Translations under genes and position numbers: made by a program
Assembly: GCF_021191705.1 (NCBI RefSeq)
Contig: NZ_JAIWPU010000018.1
Coordinates: 1 to 64,000 of the forward strand
From: Proluteimonas flavola
GTDB taxonomy: Bacteria > Pseudomonadota > Gammaproteobacteria > Xanthomonadales > Xanthomonadaceae
Reading direction: 5' to 3'
Length of the DNA stretch: 64,000 nucleotides
In this document: piece after piece, positions 1 through 8,797 of the stretch
How the letters are laid out: each line of letters opens with the position of its first letter
How positions within the stretch are numbered: position 1 is the first letter of the stretch
The notes under the pieces: generated by a model
Databases searched by the model: none
Seen by the model: the letters and a program-made list of their open reading frames with translations, nothing else
Told to the model about the DNA's origin: nothing

Positions 1-110
1 GCGGACTGGAGAAGGTGGACCAGATGTTCGTGTTGAACATGGCCGCCTACAACCTGGTGCGAATGCGAACCTTGGCACAGGCGTGCCCGCAATCGGGGAA
101 AGTGGCATGA
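1..110 (+). mobile_element. C-terminal end of a transposase (truncated by window edge)
   Basis: The frame starting at base 3 reads GLEKVDQMFVLNMAAYNLVR, then a short tail, with a TGA at 108-110. The segment MAAYNLVRMRTL is typical of the C-terminus of DDE transposases of the IS5/IS1182 type, where a helix carries an AAYNL(I/V)R motif. Only about 35 residues are visible, so family and completeness cannot be decided. It marks an insertion sequence at the left edge, just outside the decayed flank of the antibiotic locus. I could not identify a terminal inverted repeat downstream of the stop. Confidence 0.7.
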
Positions 111-282
111 ATCGGGCATCTGGAGAGAAAGATGCCGCGCTGTGCAAGCACTGGAATGTCGAATTCAGTACGAAAAGATCAACATCGGCACTGCCCGCTC
201 ACACTGTGGTCAAAGACGGCTTCGTGGCGCTCGGTATTTCAGTAGCCTGCTAAGTCACGAGAATAGTGTCCTTTGGCTCTAT

Positions 283-1631
283 ATGGAACTAGATAACCGT
301 GAGATTGCATTTCTGACATGGTTCTCGCTCATCGGCGGCGCCATTCTCTGGAAGAGCCGGCGTAGCGATGCGGCACGCAAGCTGCTGTGCCTGCTCGTCG
401 AGCCGCCGATCGTACGTCTGCTCGGCGCCATCGTCTGTTACGTGGCAATTAGCGTGTGGCTGCTGTCCCTCCCAAGCTGGTGGCAGTGGTCGAATCTGAA
501 GACTACGCTGCTGTGGACAGGCAGTTTTGCCCTGGTTGCGGTGTTCAACTACGAGAAAGCGGACTCCGGAAAAGCGTACTTCCGGGCCACGATGCTCGAA
601 GCGGCCGGCATCACCGCTCTGCTCTCCTTCATTGCGTCCAGCCATACTTTCGGCCTGCTCGCCGAGCTGGCGATCGCATTCTTGCTGATCGCGTTAGCGG
701 CCATCGTTGCCGTCAGCGAACGCGATGCCAGACTGAAGTCGGCACACACCGTGGCAACCACCCTGCTGGTCCTGCTTTCGTTGCTGATGATCGGTAATTC
801 CATCTACCACATCGTCACCAGCTTCGACGATTTTGCCACGTTGCATACGGCCAGAGAATTTGCACTACCCATGTTGCTGACAGCAATGTTTCTGCCTTTC
901 CTATACGGGCTGTACATCTACGCCACCTACGACCTGGTTTTCAACAGCTTCGATTTCTCGATCAAGGATCCGGCCCTGCGTAGGTATGCGCGGCGCCGGC
1001 TCGTCACGGGCTTTCGGCTTGACACCGCAGGCCTAGGGAAATGGCGACGCCACATCGTGATGTTCGAACCCAAGGACAAGAGCGACATCGATACCTCCAT
1101 TCGCGAGATCAGGCAGGTCCGGCGGCGCGAGAGGCACCCACATCGCGTCCCCCGGCGCTGGGCTGGCTGCCGAACCATGCGACACAGTTCCTAGTTTCAG
1201 CCGGCCTACCGACCAACGACTATCATCGCGGCCATGGAGGATGGTGGGCGAGCTCGAGGTACCTCGATATCGGCGATGAGATGCTGCCCTGCAATATCGC
1301 GTACTACTTGGAGGGCGAGGAATTCGTCGTCACTAAGCTCAAGCTGGTGCTGAACGTCAACGCGCCCAACGAAGCCGATCGTGCGTACAAGCATTTCCTT
1401 GAGGTCATCTCGGCGCTCGCCAACGCCGCAACCCCGGGTGCGCTGCGAAACGGCAATGTACTGGAGATCCGTGCCGACGATGCTCCGCTGTTCGTCAACG
1501 GCTATGCGCTCGTCCTGCGACGCATCGAATGGCCGAACGGAATCCCGGGCGGGCACGAACTCGCCTTTACCATCGAAGTCGCCGATGTGGCGGTTTCCGC
1601 CAAGGATGATCGCAGCGAGGCCGTGAAATGA
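283..1631 (+). pseudogene. Frameshifted gene for a multi-pass membrane protein of unknown function
   Basis: From ATG 283 (MELDNREIAFLTW) the frame encodes six or so hydrophobic segments, then a soluble part ending in SIREIRQVRRR near base 1128. There the frame is lost. The continuing protein (EAPTSRPPALGWLPNHATQF and about 140 more residues) lies one frame over and ends with TGA at 1629-1631. One missing base between about 1117 and 1136 would restore a product of about 448 aa. The C-terminal half has alternating strand-like composition and ends AVSAKDDRSEAVK. I do not recognise the family. The upstream start at 142 exists but has no ribosome-binding site. Either real decay or a base-calling error is possible; several other genes in this flank are broken in the same way. 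Confidence 0.6.
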
Positions 1632-2238
1632 TCACCTCTTGATCAGATCAGAACAGCTCGGGATCTTTCACACTGCTCCGGTCGGGCGGTGCCATCGCCT
1701 ACCCCCGATAAATCCATCTAATCCTTGCCCTCGTCCACCGCTGGTTCCTGGCACCAAGCGACACCAAGCCACTCACGGGTTCCAGGTGAAGATTCTGAGT
1801 TGGCCTTCCAGGCAAGCTAGTTCGAATCGTTCGATACTGCCGGCTTTAGGGGGTTGCGTCACGGTCTGCCTTACGACTAGCGACGCGTGGATGCTGGCTT
1901 CCAGCTCCTCTGATCCTATATCTCCGGGTCCGGTCCATGCGTCTCACAGGTCCGCTCACCACGAGTTGGCGTCCAGCTGGCCTTCTCCATCCACAGCCAT
2001 CGCCAACGACTTCTGACGCAGTCGCAACATCCGCGTGCTGCTCGCACCCTCCCAATTCATCGCCATGCCGCTCAACTAGCTTCGATGCCGAAGTGTGGTG
2101 TGGTGTGGTGGAGGAAGCTGTGGAGGCTTTTATAGCCACGCAACCAAAGGGTATGGGCACTAGCCACGACGCCATATGCAAAGCAAGTGCGAGTCTCATG
2201 CCGAAAATGGAGTGGTCGCTTTTGAGATCGGTCGTGAA
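1632..2238. other. Non-coding stretch without recognisable gene
   Basis: About 600 bases contain only short, low-quality open frames in several directions, none with a plausible composition or ribosome-binding site. A small GTGTG-rich tract occurs near 2093-2112. I see no tRNA, array or terminator. Confidence 0.5.
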
Positions 2239-2865
2239 CTAGAGAATCGCTGATCTAGTATTGCTGACGGGACCGCGAGGCCAAAAGCCGAACTGCGCAT
2301 GTTCGTCAGAGATCTCTTGCATCGCAGCGAGGTCGTGAGCATTATCTGTCACAGGCAGGTCGCATGCCTTTTCGATTCTTGCAGCCAAGGCAATACAGTG
2401 GATGGTTACAAGTGCATAGCTTGCTTGGCGATGAGAGAAGTATTCATCGAGAGATCCGAGATCATGGCGATACGCATCAGCAAGCCTGTCCTGCATTTCC
2501 AAGTAGGCAATGCCAATCTTGAAGACGGGAACCAGTAGTGCGGGGGGGAGAGCAGTCCAGTCGAGATCAGCGTTCCACGTGGGTGCTTCTGGCGACTTAA
2601 CTTGGGCAAGTCGGTACGGTTCTTCGTGAGGTCCACCGCCTGCCGGACGTCCATCCTCCGTACCATCGTCCCATGCAACAAACCGACATCGATTCGCGAA
2701 TAACAGAAGCTCTGAGGCGCAAAGAGCACCTATGAAGGCCCGTCTGCGGCCAAGGTTGCGGCGCTCTCGAAGTATCTCAAACCCGACCGTTATCGCGCCA
2801 CCGACTACCACGCCGACGAGTGGTAGCACTGCAATCCAGAACGGGCTGATAGTGGTATTAGGCAT
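2239..2865 (-). CDS. Hypothetical protein with one N-terminal membrane segment
   Basis: The product is 208 aa. It starts MPNTTISPFW and has a single hydrophobic helix at roughly residues 8-30 (IAVLPLVGVVVGGAITVGF), followed by a basic RERRNLGRRR stretch that would stay in the cytoplasm. The remainder is soluble, helical and rich in acidic residues. It looks like the small single-pass proteins with a membrane anchor and cytosolic tail common in accessory regions, but I recognise no family. No strong ribosome-binding site precedes ATG 2865. It follows the frameshifted gene at 2925-3531 on the same strand, with a hairpin between the two. Confidence 0.6.
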   Translation of the reverse strand: MPNTTISPFWIAVLPLVGVVVGGAITVGFEILRERRNLGRRRAFIGALCASELLLFANRCRFVAWDDGTEDGRPAGGGPHEEPYRLAQVKSPEAPTWNADLDWTALPPALLVPVFKIGIAYLEMQDRLADAYRHDLGSLDEYFSHRQASYALVTIHCIALAARIEKACDLPVTDNAHDLAAMQEISDEHAQFGFWPRGPVSNTRSAIL

Positions 2866-2895
2866 AAGCTGTTCGATGTTCAGGAGCCCACTATG

Positions 2896-2923
2896 AAGGG
2901 CCGTGCATTACACGGCCCTTTTC
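2896..2923 (+). terminator. Stem-loop terminator candidate
   Basis: A perfect 10-bp inverted repeat, AAGGGCCGTG and CACGGCCCTT (2896-2905 and 2911-2920), surrounds a CATTA loop and is followed on the plus strand by TT. The T run is short, so strength is uncertain. The hairpin sits just beyond the stop of the minus-strand gene at 2925-3531 and may act mainly for that gene, reading leftward, or in both directions. Confidence 0.6.
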
Positions 2924-2924
2924 G

Positions 2925-3531
2925 CTAGAGGCGAGTGTTATCATTCGTTGGGTCGGGCCTGCGGCCTTTCGGCAGACTCTTCGTCAGATGTTCGGCAGTC
3001 GCCTCGGCAATGAATGCTTCAAGATGCTCGCGACCGGACGTCCACTCTCGCGGGGATTCAGAGCGCAGCAAAGCGATCGCGACATCAAGGAACTTCTTGT
3101 TGTTCTCGAGAGCAGGCCAAATTGGCTTCAGTTTGTGTTCGTTAGCCTTGAGTACGATCGCAAGTTCAACCCCCCTCCGACGACGTCGACCAAGGCTCTG
3201 GCCTTACGCTGCTGCGTCGAAGTCAGCGACTTACGAACATAGTGGCCTTCCATTTCAGGCTTGACGGCAGGCGTATCCATGCGAGCAACGGACAGTGTGA
3301 GGATCTTGGCCAAATACACAGGAACAAAAACGCTGCTTGCGATCAGGATGTCGTAGATCATTTTGATTGCAAGCTGCCGCTTCTCGGCAGGTGTGAGCTT
3401 CCACCACTTCTCATCAACAGGATCGGGAGCTTGTTTCTTCGATGCAGCGGCTTTCTTCTCAGGTTCGACCGCATTCTTGGGCTTGCCGACCGTCTGTTTA
3501 GCCGTGGATTTTTTTTCTTGTTGCCTGCCAC
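2925..3531 (-). pseudogene. Gene for a small lysine-rich protein, broken by two homopolymer frameshifts
   Basis: Three collinear pieces on the minus strand read as one protein of about 200 aa. A GTG start at 3531 follows an AGGAG and gives MAGNKKK. A run of eight A then shifts the frame. The next piece runs from STAKQTVGKPKNAVEPEKKAA through DEKWWKLTPAEKRQLAIK to ARALVDVVGGG. A run of six G then shifts it again. The last piece is VELAIVLKANEHKLKPIWPA and ends PKGRRPDPTNDNTRL before TAG at 2925-2927. Adding one base to each run restores a single frame. The N-terminus is Lys/Ala-rich and low in complexity; the middle has a hydrophobic helix (IYDILIASSVFVPVYLAKIL). The family is unknown. Because both lesions are in homopolymers, base-calling error is a real alternative to decay. 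Confidence 0.6.
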
Positions 3532-3724
3532 GCCACTCTCCTTCCGATGGTGATTAGCTGAGGGTATTCTTGATGTGCGACGGATAGTGACCGACGACGA
3601 TCTATCTTGTCACCTTCTCCGCAAGGAAATAGATCCGAAAGCACCCTCCGGCCCCGACGCGAGTCACGTCCGGCCACGTGCATGTCTAATGGCAGCCTTC
3701 CGTCCGTCAACCCGCGCGCGGTAA

Positions 3725-3874
3725 GAGTCGGCCCAGACCCTTGGCGCGTTTCGCCACCCCGAATGCCTGCAAGCGATCGCCAAGCCCCGCGTCAGTACGG
3801 ATGCTGCCCGGGTGGTGCTGAAGTCTCTGATCAGCCAGATGGAGACCATGGCCGACAGCCTCTATCGGGTCTAA
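3725..3874 (+). pseudogene. C-terminal gene fragment, unknown function
   Basis: Following an in-frame stop at 3722-3724, the frame reads ESAQTLGAFRHPECLQAIAK, then PRVSTDAARVVLKSLISQME and ends TMADSLYRV before TAA at 3872-3874. The amphipathic helical composition looks like real protein, but no start codon or ribosome-binding site accompanies it. It is probably the tail of a gene whose 5' part is lost or out of frame. No family assignment can be made. Confidence 0.3.
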
Positions 3875-3879
3875 CACGA

Positions 3880-4286
3880 CCAGTCGAAAACCTGCTCACA
3901 TATTTCGACTTGCAGCGCTATATCCGCCACGAGCATGTCGTCACGTTCCGCCAAGTCGGAGATCGCCAGCATCACCTCCTGCCCAAGCCCCAGTCGGTAA
4001 CGCAGGTCGACTCGAGGGACATTTGCGCCGTGCAGCTGGCGAACGTGATGATCGGTGCGACCATCGAGGCGGCGAACACGGTCAGCGGGCGAGGTGTCGG
4101 GACACTGGATGCTAAGGAGGCTATAGCGCTGTATGCGGATCACCAGCTGATGCGATGCTGCTTTCGATCATCGACGAGCAGAAACGCTTCCTACTGGGGA
4201 CGCAAGCGGCGCAGGTCTACGACTACCTCGCAGAGAACGTCCACAAACCATATTCGCGAAGGGAGGTACGCTCCACTCGCCCCTAG
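3880..4286 (+). pseudogene. Frameshifted gene remnant, possibly DUF3800-like
   Basis: The first piece contains ENLLTYFDLQRYIRHEHVV and, later, VDSRDICAVQLANVMIGA. At about 4140-4150 the reading moves one frame and continues ADAMLLSIIDEQKRFLLGTQ, ending VHKPYSRREVRSTRP and TAG at 4284-4286. A D-S-x-x-x-x-x-VQLAxxxxGA pattern resembles the C-terminal part of DUF3800 proteins, but the match is from memory and weak. No convincing start codon is present, so the 5' end is missing too. It is another single-base-shift lesion in the decayed left flank. Confidence 0.35.
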
Positions 4287-4400
4287 GGTGCGGGTGGCCG
4301 ATAGGTACCGCCAAGGACACTACTCAGGGCGTCTTTTTGTGTAGAAGGGTTGCATGGCAAGCATTAATTCGGAATACCACCGCCAGGTTGCGCTTCGCTC

Positions 4401-4438
4401 CATCCTAGTGACGTCTGCCCCATCCGGGTGATGTCTGC
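4401..4438. repeat. Imperfect 18-bp direct repeat pair
   Basis: CATCCTAGTGACGTCTGC (4401-4418) is repeated as CATCCGGGTGATGTCTGC (4421-4438) with three mismatches and a 20-bp period. It lies 38 bp beyond the cefD stop codon, at the junction between the antibiotic genes and the decayed flank. It could be a remnant of an element end or a binding site; nothing in the sequence decides this. Confidence 0.45.
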
Positions 4439-4476
4439 TACCGACTGAGACCGCCGCCCACACGGGGACACGATCG

Positions 4477-5694
4477 TCAGGGCTCCCGCAGCGCGTGCAG
4501 CACACGCTCCAGTCCGTCAGCCAACACAGCGATGTCCGTCGCCGTGTTGTAGGCATGCGGTGCCACCCGCAGCATCCCACGGTCCCCCAGCCCCCCCACC
4601 GACACCTCTATCCTGTAGTGCTCCCAGAGCATGCGCTGCACCGCTCCCGCCGCCACACCACGCGGAAGAGCGAATCCCATCATGCCGTTGGTTGCCTCCG
4701 TTGCCGACCCCGTAGCGGCCTCCACTCCCTTGAGCGCCTCCAGCCGCGCACGCGCGTCCTGAGCGAGGGTCCTGCGGTACGCCAGCATCCGATTTACGCC
4801 GATGGCGCGATGGAATGCAACGGCGTCCGGCACCGCAAGCCACGGGCAGATATCCCGGGTTCCTTCGCACTCCAGGCGACGCAGGCGTGGTGTGCTGCCA
4901 TGGATGTCTGGAACGTCCTGGCCGGGCGATTCCGCAGCACGGTCAGGGCCATCCCCCCAACTGATCGTCTGGGGATGCAACCGTGCCTCACCCGCCCTGC
5001 CCATGTAGAGGAAACTGCTGCCACTGGGGGCGAGCAGCCACTTGTGGCAACTTCCCACATAGAAGTCGCACGGGATATCCCGGAGCACGACCGGGATGGC
5101 GCCGATGGCATGGGCTCCGTCCACCACACTCACGATGCCGCGCGCCTGTGCCTGTTCGCAGATGCGTGCTGCGGGAAGAATGACGCCTGTTCCAGAGATA
5201 ACGTGACTGAAAAACACTAGGCGCGTCGTCGCCCGCATCTCCCTGACCGCGCTGTCCAGAAGGTCGTCCTCGGTGCAGGCCCCAGATGGAAGGCCGAATG
5301 TGCGCAGCCGCAGGCCCGTCCGCGCCGCCACACGCTCCCAGCACCAGCGCATTGTCTGGTACTCCTGATCACTCAGCAGGATCTCGCCTGGCGTACACAG
5401 TTCCAGTGACGCCGCGATCATGCTGACCGCAGCGCTGACACTCGTGCTGAACGCCAACCTGTGTGCATCGCACCCCACATGGTCAGCCAGGCATGTGCGT
5501 GCGTGCCAGAGCAGTCCGGGCACCCTGCGTAGGAGGAACGCGGCTGGGTCGCAGGCGAGTTCATGCCGGAACCCTGCGACTGTCTCATAGACAGACCGCG
5601 GGAGCGGACCGAATGAACCTGCATTGAGATACACAACCGATTGCGGGATCATCATCAGCGCCCGCGCCTGGTCCAAGCTGCCGCCCATCGTCAT
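4477..5694 (-). CDS. cefD: Isopenicillin N epimerase (CefD), class V aminotransferase fold
   Basis: This PLP enzyme converts isopenicillin N to penicillin N, inverting the aminoadipyl side chain, before ring expansion. From ATG 5694 the product is 405 aa, close to the roughly 400 aa of streptomycete CefD. Visible features are the N-terminal VYLNAGSFGPLP substrate region, SVVDGAHAIGAIP with the PLP-binding Asp192 and His195, and CDFYVGSCHKWLLAPSG with the PLP lysine at Lys218. I chose 5694 because GGGAG stands six bases upstream; GTG 5751 and ATG 5733 are in frame but lack a site. It is the last gene of the minus-strand cephem set, 63 bp after cefF. The class V fold alone would also suit a cysteine desulfurase-like enzyme. 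The cephem neighbours make CefD the clear call. Confidence 0.9.
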   Translation of the reverse strand: MTMGGSLDQARALMMIPQSVVYLNAGSFGPLPRSVYETVAGFRHELACDPAAFLLRRVPGLLWHARTCLADHVGCDAHRLAFSTSVSAAVSMIAASLELCTPGEILLSDQEYQTMRWCWERVAARTGLRLRTFGLPSGACTEDDLLDSAVREMRATTRLVFFSHVISGTGVILPAARICEQAQARGIVSVVDGAHAIGAIPVVLRDIPCDFYVGSCHKWLLAPSGSSFLYMGRAGEARLHPQTISWGDGPDRAAESPGQDVPDIHGSTPRLRRLECEGTRDICPWLAVPDAVAFHRAIGVNRMLAYRRTLAQDARARLEALKGVEAATGSATEATNGMMGFALPRGVAAGAVQRMLWEHYRIEVSVGGLGDRGMLRVAPHAYNTATDIAVLADGLERVLHALREP

Positions 5695-5757
5695 GGCGCG
5701 CTCCCGCCAATCGTTCCTTGCGCGGATCACCATGGGCGCTGCGCCCGACACCGCGGG

Positions 5758-6699
5758 TCAGGCGGGCAACTGTCCAACGTGCATTTCCAGATAGTTGGCA
5801 CCGCACCATTCCCCGAAGGTCGCGCGCTCTCCCGTCAGGTCCCCTCCCATGCCGAGCGCTTTGGCCAATGGAACGGAAAAGCAGAACTCATTCCTGGGGC
5901 GCAGGAACAGCACGCTCGACGTCCTGCTGCTGCCCACGCGCTGCTCCATGGCAGGCGACACGACGCGATGCTGGGGGGCCTTGATCCGTCCCTCGGACAC
6001 AAGCGGCGCGACCGAGCCGCAGAACACGACCACGCAACCGGGACGCGGTGGAACGTCCACGAACGCACCGTCCACCTCGACCTGCAGGCTGACAAACCCG
6101 TTTGGGCTCTGGCTTTGCAGGATCAGCGTGATGATCGACAGATCATAGTGCGGCGCCATCCGGTTGGGCTGGTACTCGGCGCAGCGGTCCGGCGGAACGT
6201 CAGGGAAGTAGCGATAGCGCAGCACGGGATTGCAGTCGACCAGCGTATCGATATCGACCTTGTCTTGGACATCCATGCTGCCAAGCAGTGCTCTAGCGAC
6301 ATCCTGAGCGATGCCGTAGTAGAGGTCGAAATAGGTTTCCCAAGTCCGGGCAAATGCCGGGGCAGGGAACAGATTCCCGGACGTTCCCATGGAGTAGACC
6401 ATTGCGTAATCCGAGTAGTCGCCCGTATTGGTACAGCGGGCGGTACTCTCTGACCCGAGCGCGGAGAAGCCTCTGCGCACGTTCGGCTCCGAGTTGGTCA
6501 CGGCGCTCTTTTCCTCTTCGGTGGCCGTTGCGAAGAATGTCAGTGCAGCGTCGCCTGCCTGCGCATGCACCACCTCCAATGGGCCATCGACTACCAGGTA
6601 AAACGCGCCTTTCTCGCCCGCACAGCGGCGTAGTTCATCCATCCGTTCGCCACGCTTCAGGCCATCGAGCGTGAACACAGGTATGTCTATCTCATTCAT
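5758..6699 (-). CDS. cefF: Deacetylcephalosporin C synthase-type 2-oxoglutarate/Fe(II) oxygenase (CefF)
   Basis: The product is 313 aa from ATG 6699, which has AAGGA eight bases upstream. It hydroxylates the C-3 methyl of deacetoxycephalosporin C to hydroxymethyl, giving the oxygen on which a C-3' side chain can be esterified. The iron ligands are His184 and Asp186 (MAPHYDLSIITL) and His244 (APQHRVVSP), and the 2-oxoglutarate Arg259 lies in VGSSRTSSVLFLRP. RRGFSALGSESTA and GDYSDYAMVYSMG match DAOCS/DACS enzymes. Compared with its neighbour, the substrate loop reads LQSQSPNGF instead of QQTPCANGF. That divergence, together with gene order, is why I call this copy the hydroxylase. The CefE/CefF split is by similarity only, and swapped or bifunctional roles are possible. 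It lies 42 bp after cefE. Confidence 0.8.
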   Translation of the reverse strand: MNEIDIPVFTLDGLKRGERMDELRRCAGEKGAFYLVVDGPLEVVHAQAGDAALTFFATATEEEKSAVTNSEPNVRRGFSALGSESTARCTNTGDYSDYAMVYSMGTSGNLFPAPAFARTWETYFDLYYGIAQDVARALLGSMDVQDKVDIDTLVDCNPVLRYRYFPDVPPDRCAEYQPNRMAPHYDLSIITLILQSQSPNGFVSLQVEVDGAFVDVPPRPGCVVVFCGSVAPLVSEGRIKAPQHRVVSPAMEQRVGSSRTSSVLFLRPRNEFCFSVPLAKALGMGGDLTGERATFGEWCGANYLEMHVGQLPA

Positions 6700-6741
6700 C
6701 CACATGGTCCTTGTTGATGTTCCCGTGATCATCCGCGCGCT

Positions 6742-7692
6742 TCATTCCGCAGTTACGGGGCTGGCAGCCGTGCGCAGGTTGCGATAGTTGCCGCCGATCC
6801 AGTCACCGAACGTGGCCGTGTCTCCGGTGAACTCGACATCCAATCCGCTGGCACGCGCCAAAGGCACCGAGAACTCGAAGTCCGGCGTCGGGCGCAGGAA
6901 CAGCACGCTTGACGTCCTGCTGCTGCCCACCCGGCGGTCCATCGGCGGTGATGCCACCTGGTGGCGTGGCGCCCTGATCCGGCCATTGGAGAGCAGTGGC
7001 GCCACCGCGCCACAGAACACCACCATCGCGCCGGGTACGGGCGGGATATCGACGAACTGCCCGTCGATCTCGCACTGCAGGCTGACGAAGCCGTTTGCGC
7101 AAGGGGTCTGCTGGATCAGGGTAATGATCGAAAGGTCGTAATGGGGAGCCATCCTGCGCGGCTCCTGCTCCGCACACCTGTCCGCAGGCACCTCGGGGAA
7201 ATAGCGGAAGCGCAGCAATGGGTCGCAGTCCAGCACCTGCGCCAGGTCCTGTCCGGCGTCGGCGCCCGCTGCACGCAGTACCGCCGCCGCGATGGTCTGG
7301 CTGCGGGCGTACAGCGCATTGAAGTAGTCCTGCCACACCTGCTCGAATGCGGCCGATGGAAACAGATTGTCGCCCAGGCCCACGGAGTAGACCATCGAGT
7401 AATCGGTGTACTGCCCCCCGTTGGTGATCTTCGCTGTGCTCTCCGCCTCCAGCGCCGAAAAGCCACGCCGCATACGCGGCGTCGGATTTGTCAGCGCCTG
7501 TTTCTGCTCCAGCGTACCGTTCTGGAAAAGATCCATGACAACGTCCATTGCGGCGTCATGCATGCGCTTGATGTGCGCATCCTCCCGGACGTAGAACACG
7601 CCATGCTCGAACAGGGCCCTGCAGAAAGCGTCGGAGTGCTGGCCCTGTGCCAGCGCTTCCATCTCGAACATCTGTATTACAGAGTAGTTCAT
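6742..7692 (-). CDS. cefE: Deacetoxycephalosporin C synthase (expandase, CefE)
   Basis: This 2-oxoglutarate/Fe(II) oxygenase expands the five-membered thiazolidine ring of penicillin N to the six-membered cephem ring. The 316-aa product matches the family's 311 aa closely. Seen are RRGFSALEAESTA, QYTDYSMVYSVGLGDNLFPS, His184 and Asp186 in MAPHYDLSIITLIQQTPCAN, His244 in APRHQVASP, and Arg259 in GSSRTSSVLFLRP. The C-terminus TFGDWIGGNYRNLR agrees with the mobile C-terminal arm of streptomycete DAOCS. ATG 7692 is preceded by GAGGTGA at good spacing. It follows pcbC by 57 bp and shares its direction. It is a clear paralogue of the downstream cefF, so a local duplication probably produced the pair. 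Confidence 0.9.
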   Translation of the reverse strand: MNYSVIQMFEMEALAQGQHSDAFCRALFEHGVFYVREDAHIKRMHDAAMDVVMDLFQNGTLEQKQALTNPTPRMRRGFSALEAESTAKITNGGQYTDYSMVYSVGLGDNLFPSAAFEQVWQDYFNALYARSQTIAAAVLRAAGADAGQDLAQVLDCDPLLRFRYFPEVPADRCAEQEPRRMAPHYDLSIITLIQQTPCANGFVSLQCEIDGQFVDIPPVPGAMVVFCGAVAPLLSNGRIRAPRHQVASPPMDRRVGSSRTSSVLFLRPTPDFEFSVPLARASGLDVEFTGDTATFGDWIGGNYRNLRTAASPVTAE

Positions 7693-7749
7693 TGCCAGAT
7701 CACCTCGACTGTGGGCTTCCATGTCTGATGGAGTACGGTACGGCGCTTG

Positions 7750-8727
7750 TCAGGTCTGTCCATTGCTGCGGATCAGATGGGCCAGCCCATGCTTGAGATA
7801 ATGTCCGTAGGGGACGGCGGCGCTCACCTCCGCCGGGCCATCTGCGGCAACGTCGAAAGGCACGATCGCGCTGGAATGCGACAGGTTCACGAAGAACGGA
7901 ATGGATAGCCGCTCCGCGTTGATGAACTTGACGCGATGTTCGGGTGCCGGGTAATAGCCGTACGTGATGTACGCCATGTAGGTGCCGCAGTTGATGAGCA
8001 GGTGCTCGTCGGCGACAGGGATATCCAAGAACCCCTCGGCCGTCTTGACCTGCAGGTTCGGCACCGCCGTCTGATACAGCACCGTGATGAGCGACACGTC
8101 CTGGTGGCTTTCGAAACTCAGTCGAGTGCCATCGGGCGCCACCTTCACCGGTGGATAGTCCTCCAGGTACGGGTAGCGGATGAGCGACACCGCCGACAAG
8201 GTATCCTCGGAGGAAAAGTGCGGCTCGAAAAACCGCTCCTCGCGGCCCAGCGCAATCGCAAAGCCTCTCAGGATCAGCGCAGCAACACCGGACACGTCGC
8301 GATAATAGGCCTCATAGAACTCCCGCATGCCGGGATGCCGGTGCGGGTCTGGCCAGACATTGACCTCATGGGCAGGCAAGGCGTCCACGATGGCTGGATG
8401 CTCAGTTGAGAATGCAGGATTGAGATAGCAGAACGATTCATTGGCCTTCCTGCCCTCGATCGCCATGTAGTAGCCGCTTCGATGACGGGGGCTTGCCTGG
8501 TTGTAGGCATGGATCGCCAGCTCCTTTTTCTCTTCTACGGACATGGCATGGTGCCAATCCATCGTCATGCCCTGCAGCGCTTTCAGGTCCAGTCCGTGGT
8601 TGGCCGCGTAGAAGAACCCCGCGCCCCTGCACGCCGAGTCGATCTGGGCGGCAATCGCGTTTTTCACCATGGCATCGAATCCTGCAAGCCCCGCAATATC
8701 GATGACCGGCACATCTGCAACATTCAT
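7750..8727 (-). CDS. pcbC: Isopenicillin N synthase (PcbC)
   Basis: This non-heme iron oxidase closes the ACV tripeptide into isopenicillin N without 2-oxoglutarate. The 325-aa product aligns end to end with known IPNS, including NHG near residue 43, AGYY/SGYYMAI-type and SFCYLNP segments, and EVNVWPD. Iron ligands are His208 and Asp210 (SFESHQDVSLITVLYQ) and His264 (APEHRVKF). The carboxylate-binding Arg273 and Ser275 are in AERLSIPFFVNL, and the C-terminal NGQT, which in IPNS carries an iron-binding glutamine, is intact. The usual SFEWHED is SFESHQD here, leaving both ligands in place. ATG 8727 has GGAG six bases upstream; the frame is open to 8895 but without a site. It is 70 bp after pcbAB. 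Confidence 0.95.
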   Translation of the reverse strand: MNVADVPVIDIAGLAGFDAMVKNAIAAQIDSACRGAGFFYAANHGLDLKALQGMTMDWHHAMSVEEKKELAIHAYNQASPRHRSGYYMAIEGRKANESFCYLNPAFSTEHPAIVDALPAHEVNVWPDPHRHPGMREFYEAYYRDVSGVAALILRGFAIALGREERFFEPHFSSEDTLSAVSLIRYPYLEDYPPVKVAPDGTRLSFESHQDVSLITVLYQTAVPNLQVKTAEGFLDIPVADEHLLINCGTYMAYITYGYYPAPEHRVKFINAERLSIPFFVNLSHSSAIVPFDVAADGPAEVSAAVPYGHYLKHGLAHLIRSNGQT

Positions 8728-8797
8728 GATCAACTCCATTCCCTTGAGGGTTGCACAACCGCACCGCGGCACCATTACCGAGGGCGGACCGTATCGA

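Noticed and set aside
1846-2199. 117-codon minus-strand frame in the left intergenic stretch
   Set aside because: Low-complexity, Arg/Ser-rich translation without a credible start or family.
3607-4344. 245-codon plus-strand frame taken as a single gene
   Set aside because: Only its middle part looks like protein; the first third is a different frame's remnant and the end is out of frame, so it is reported as pieces.
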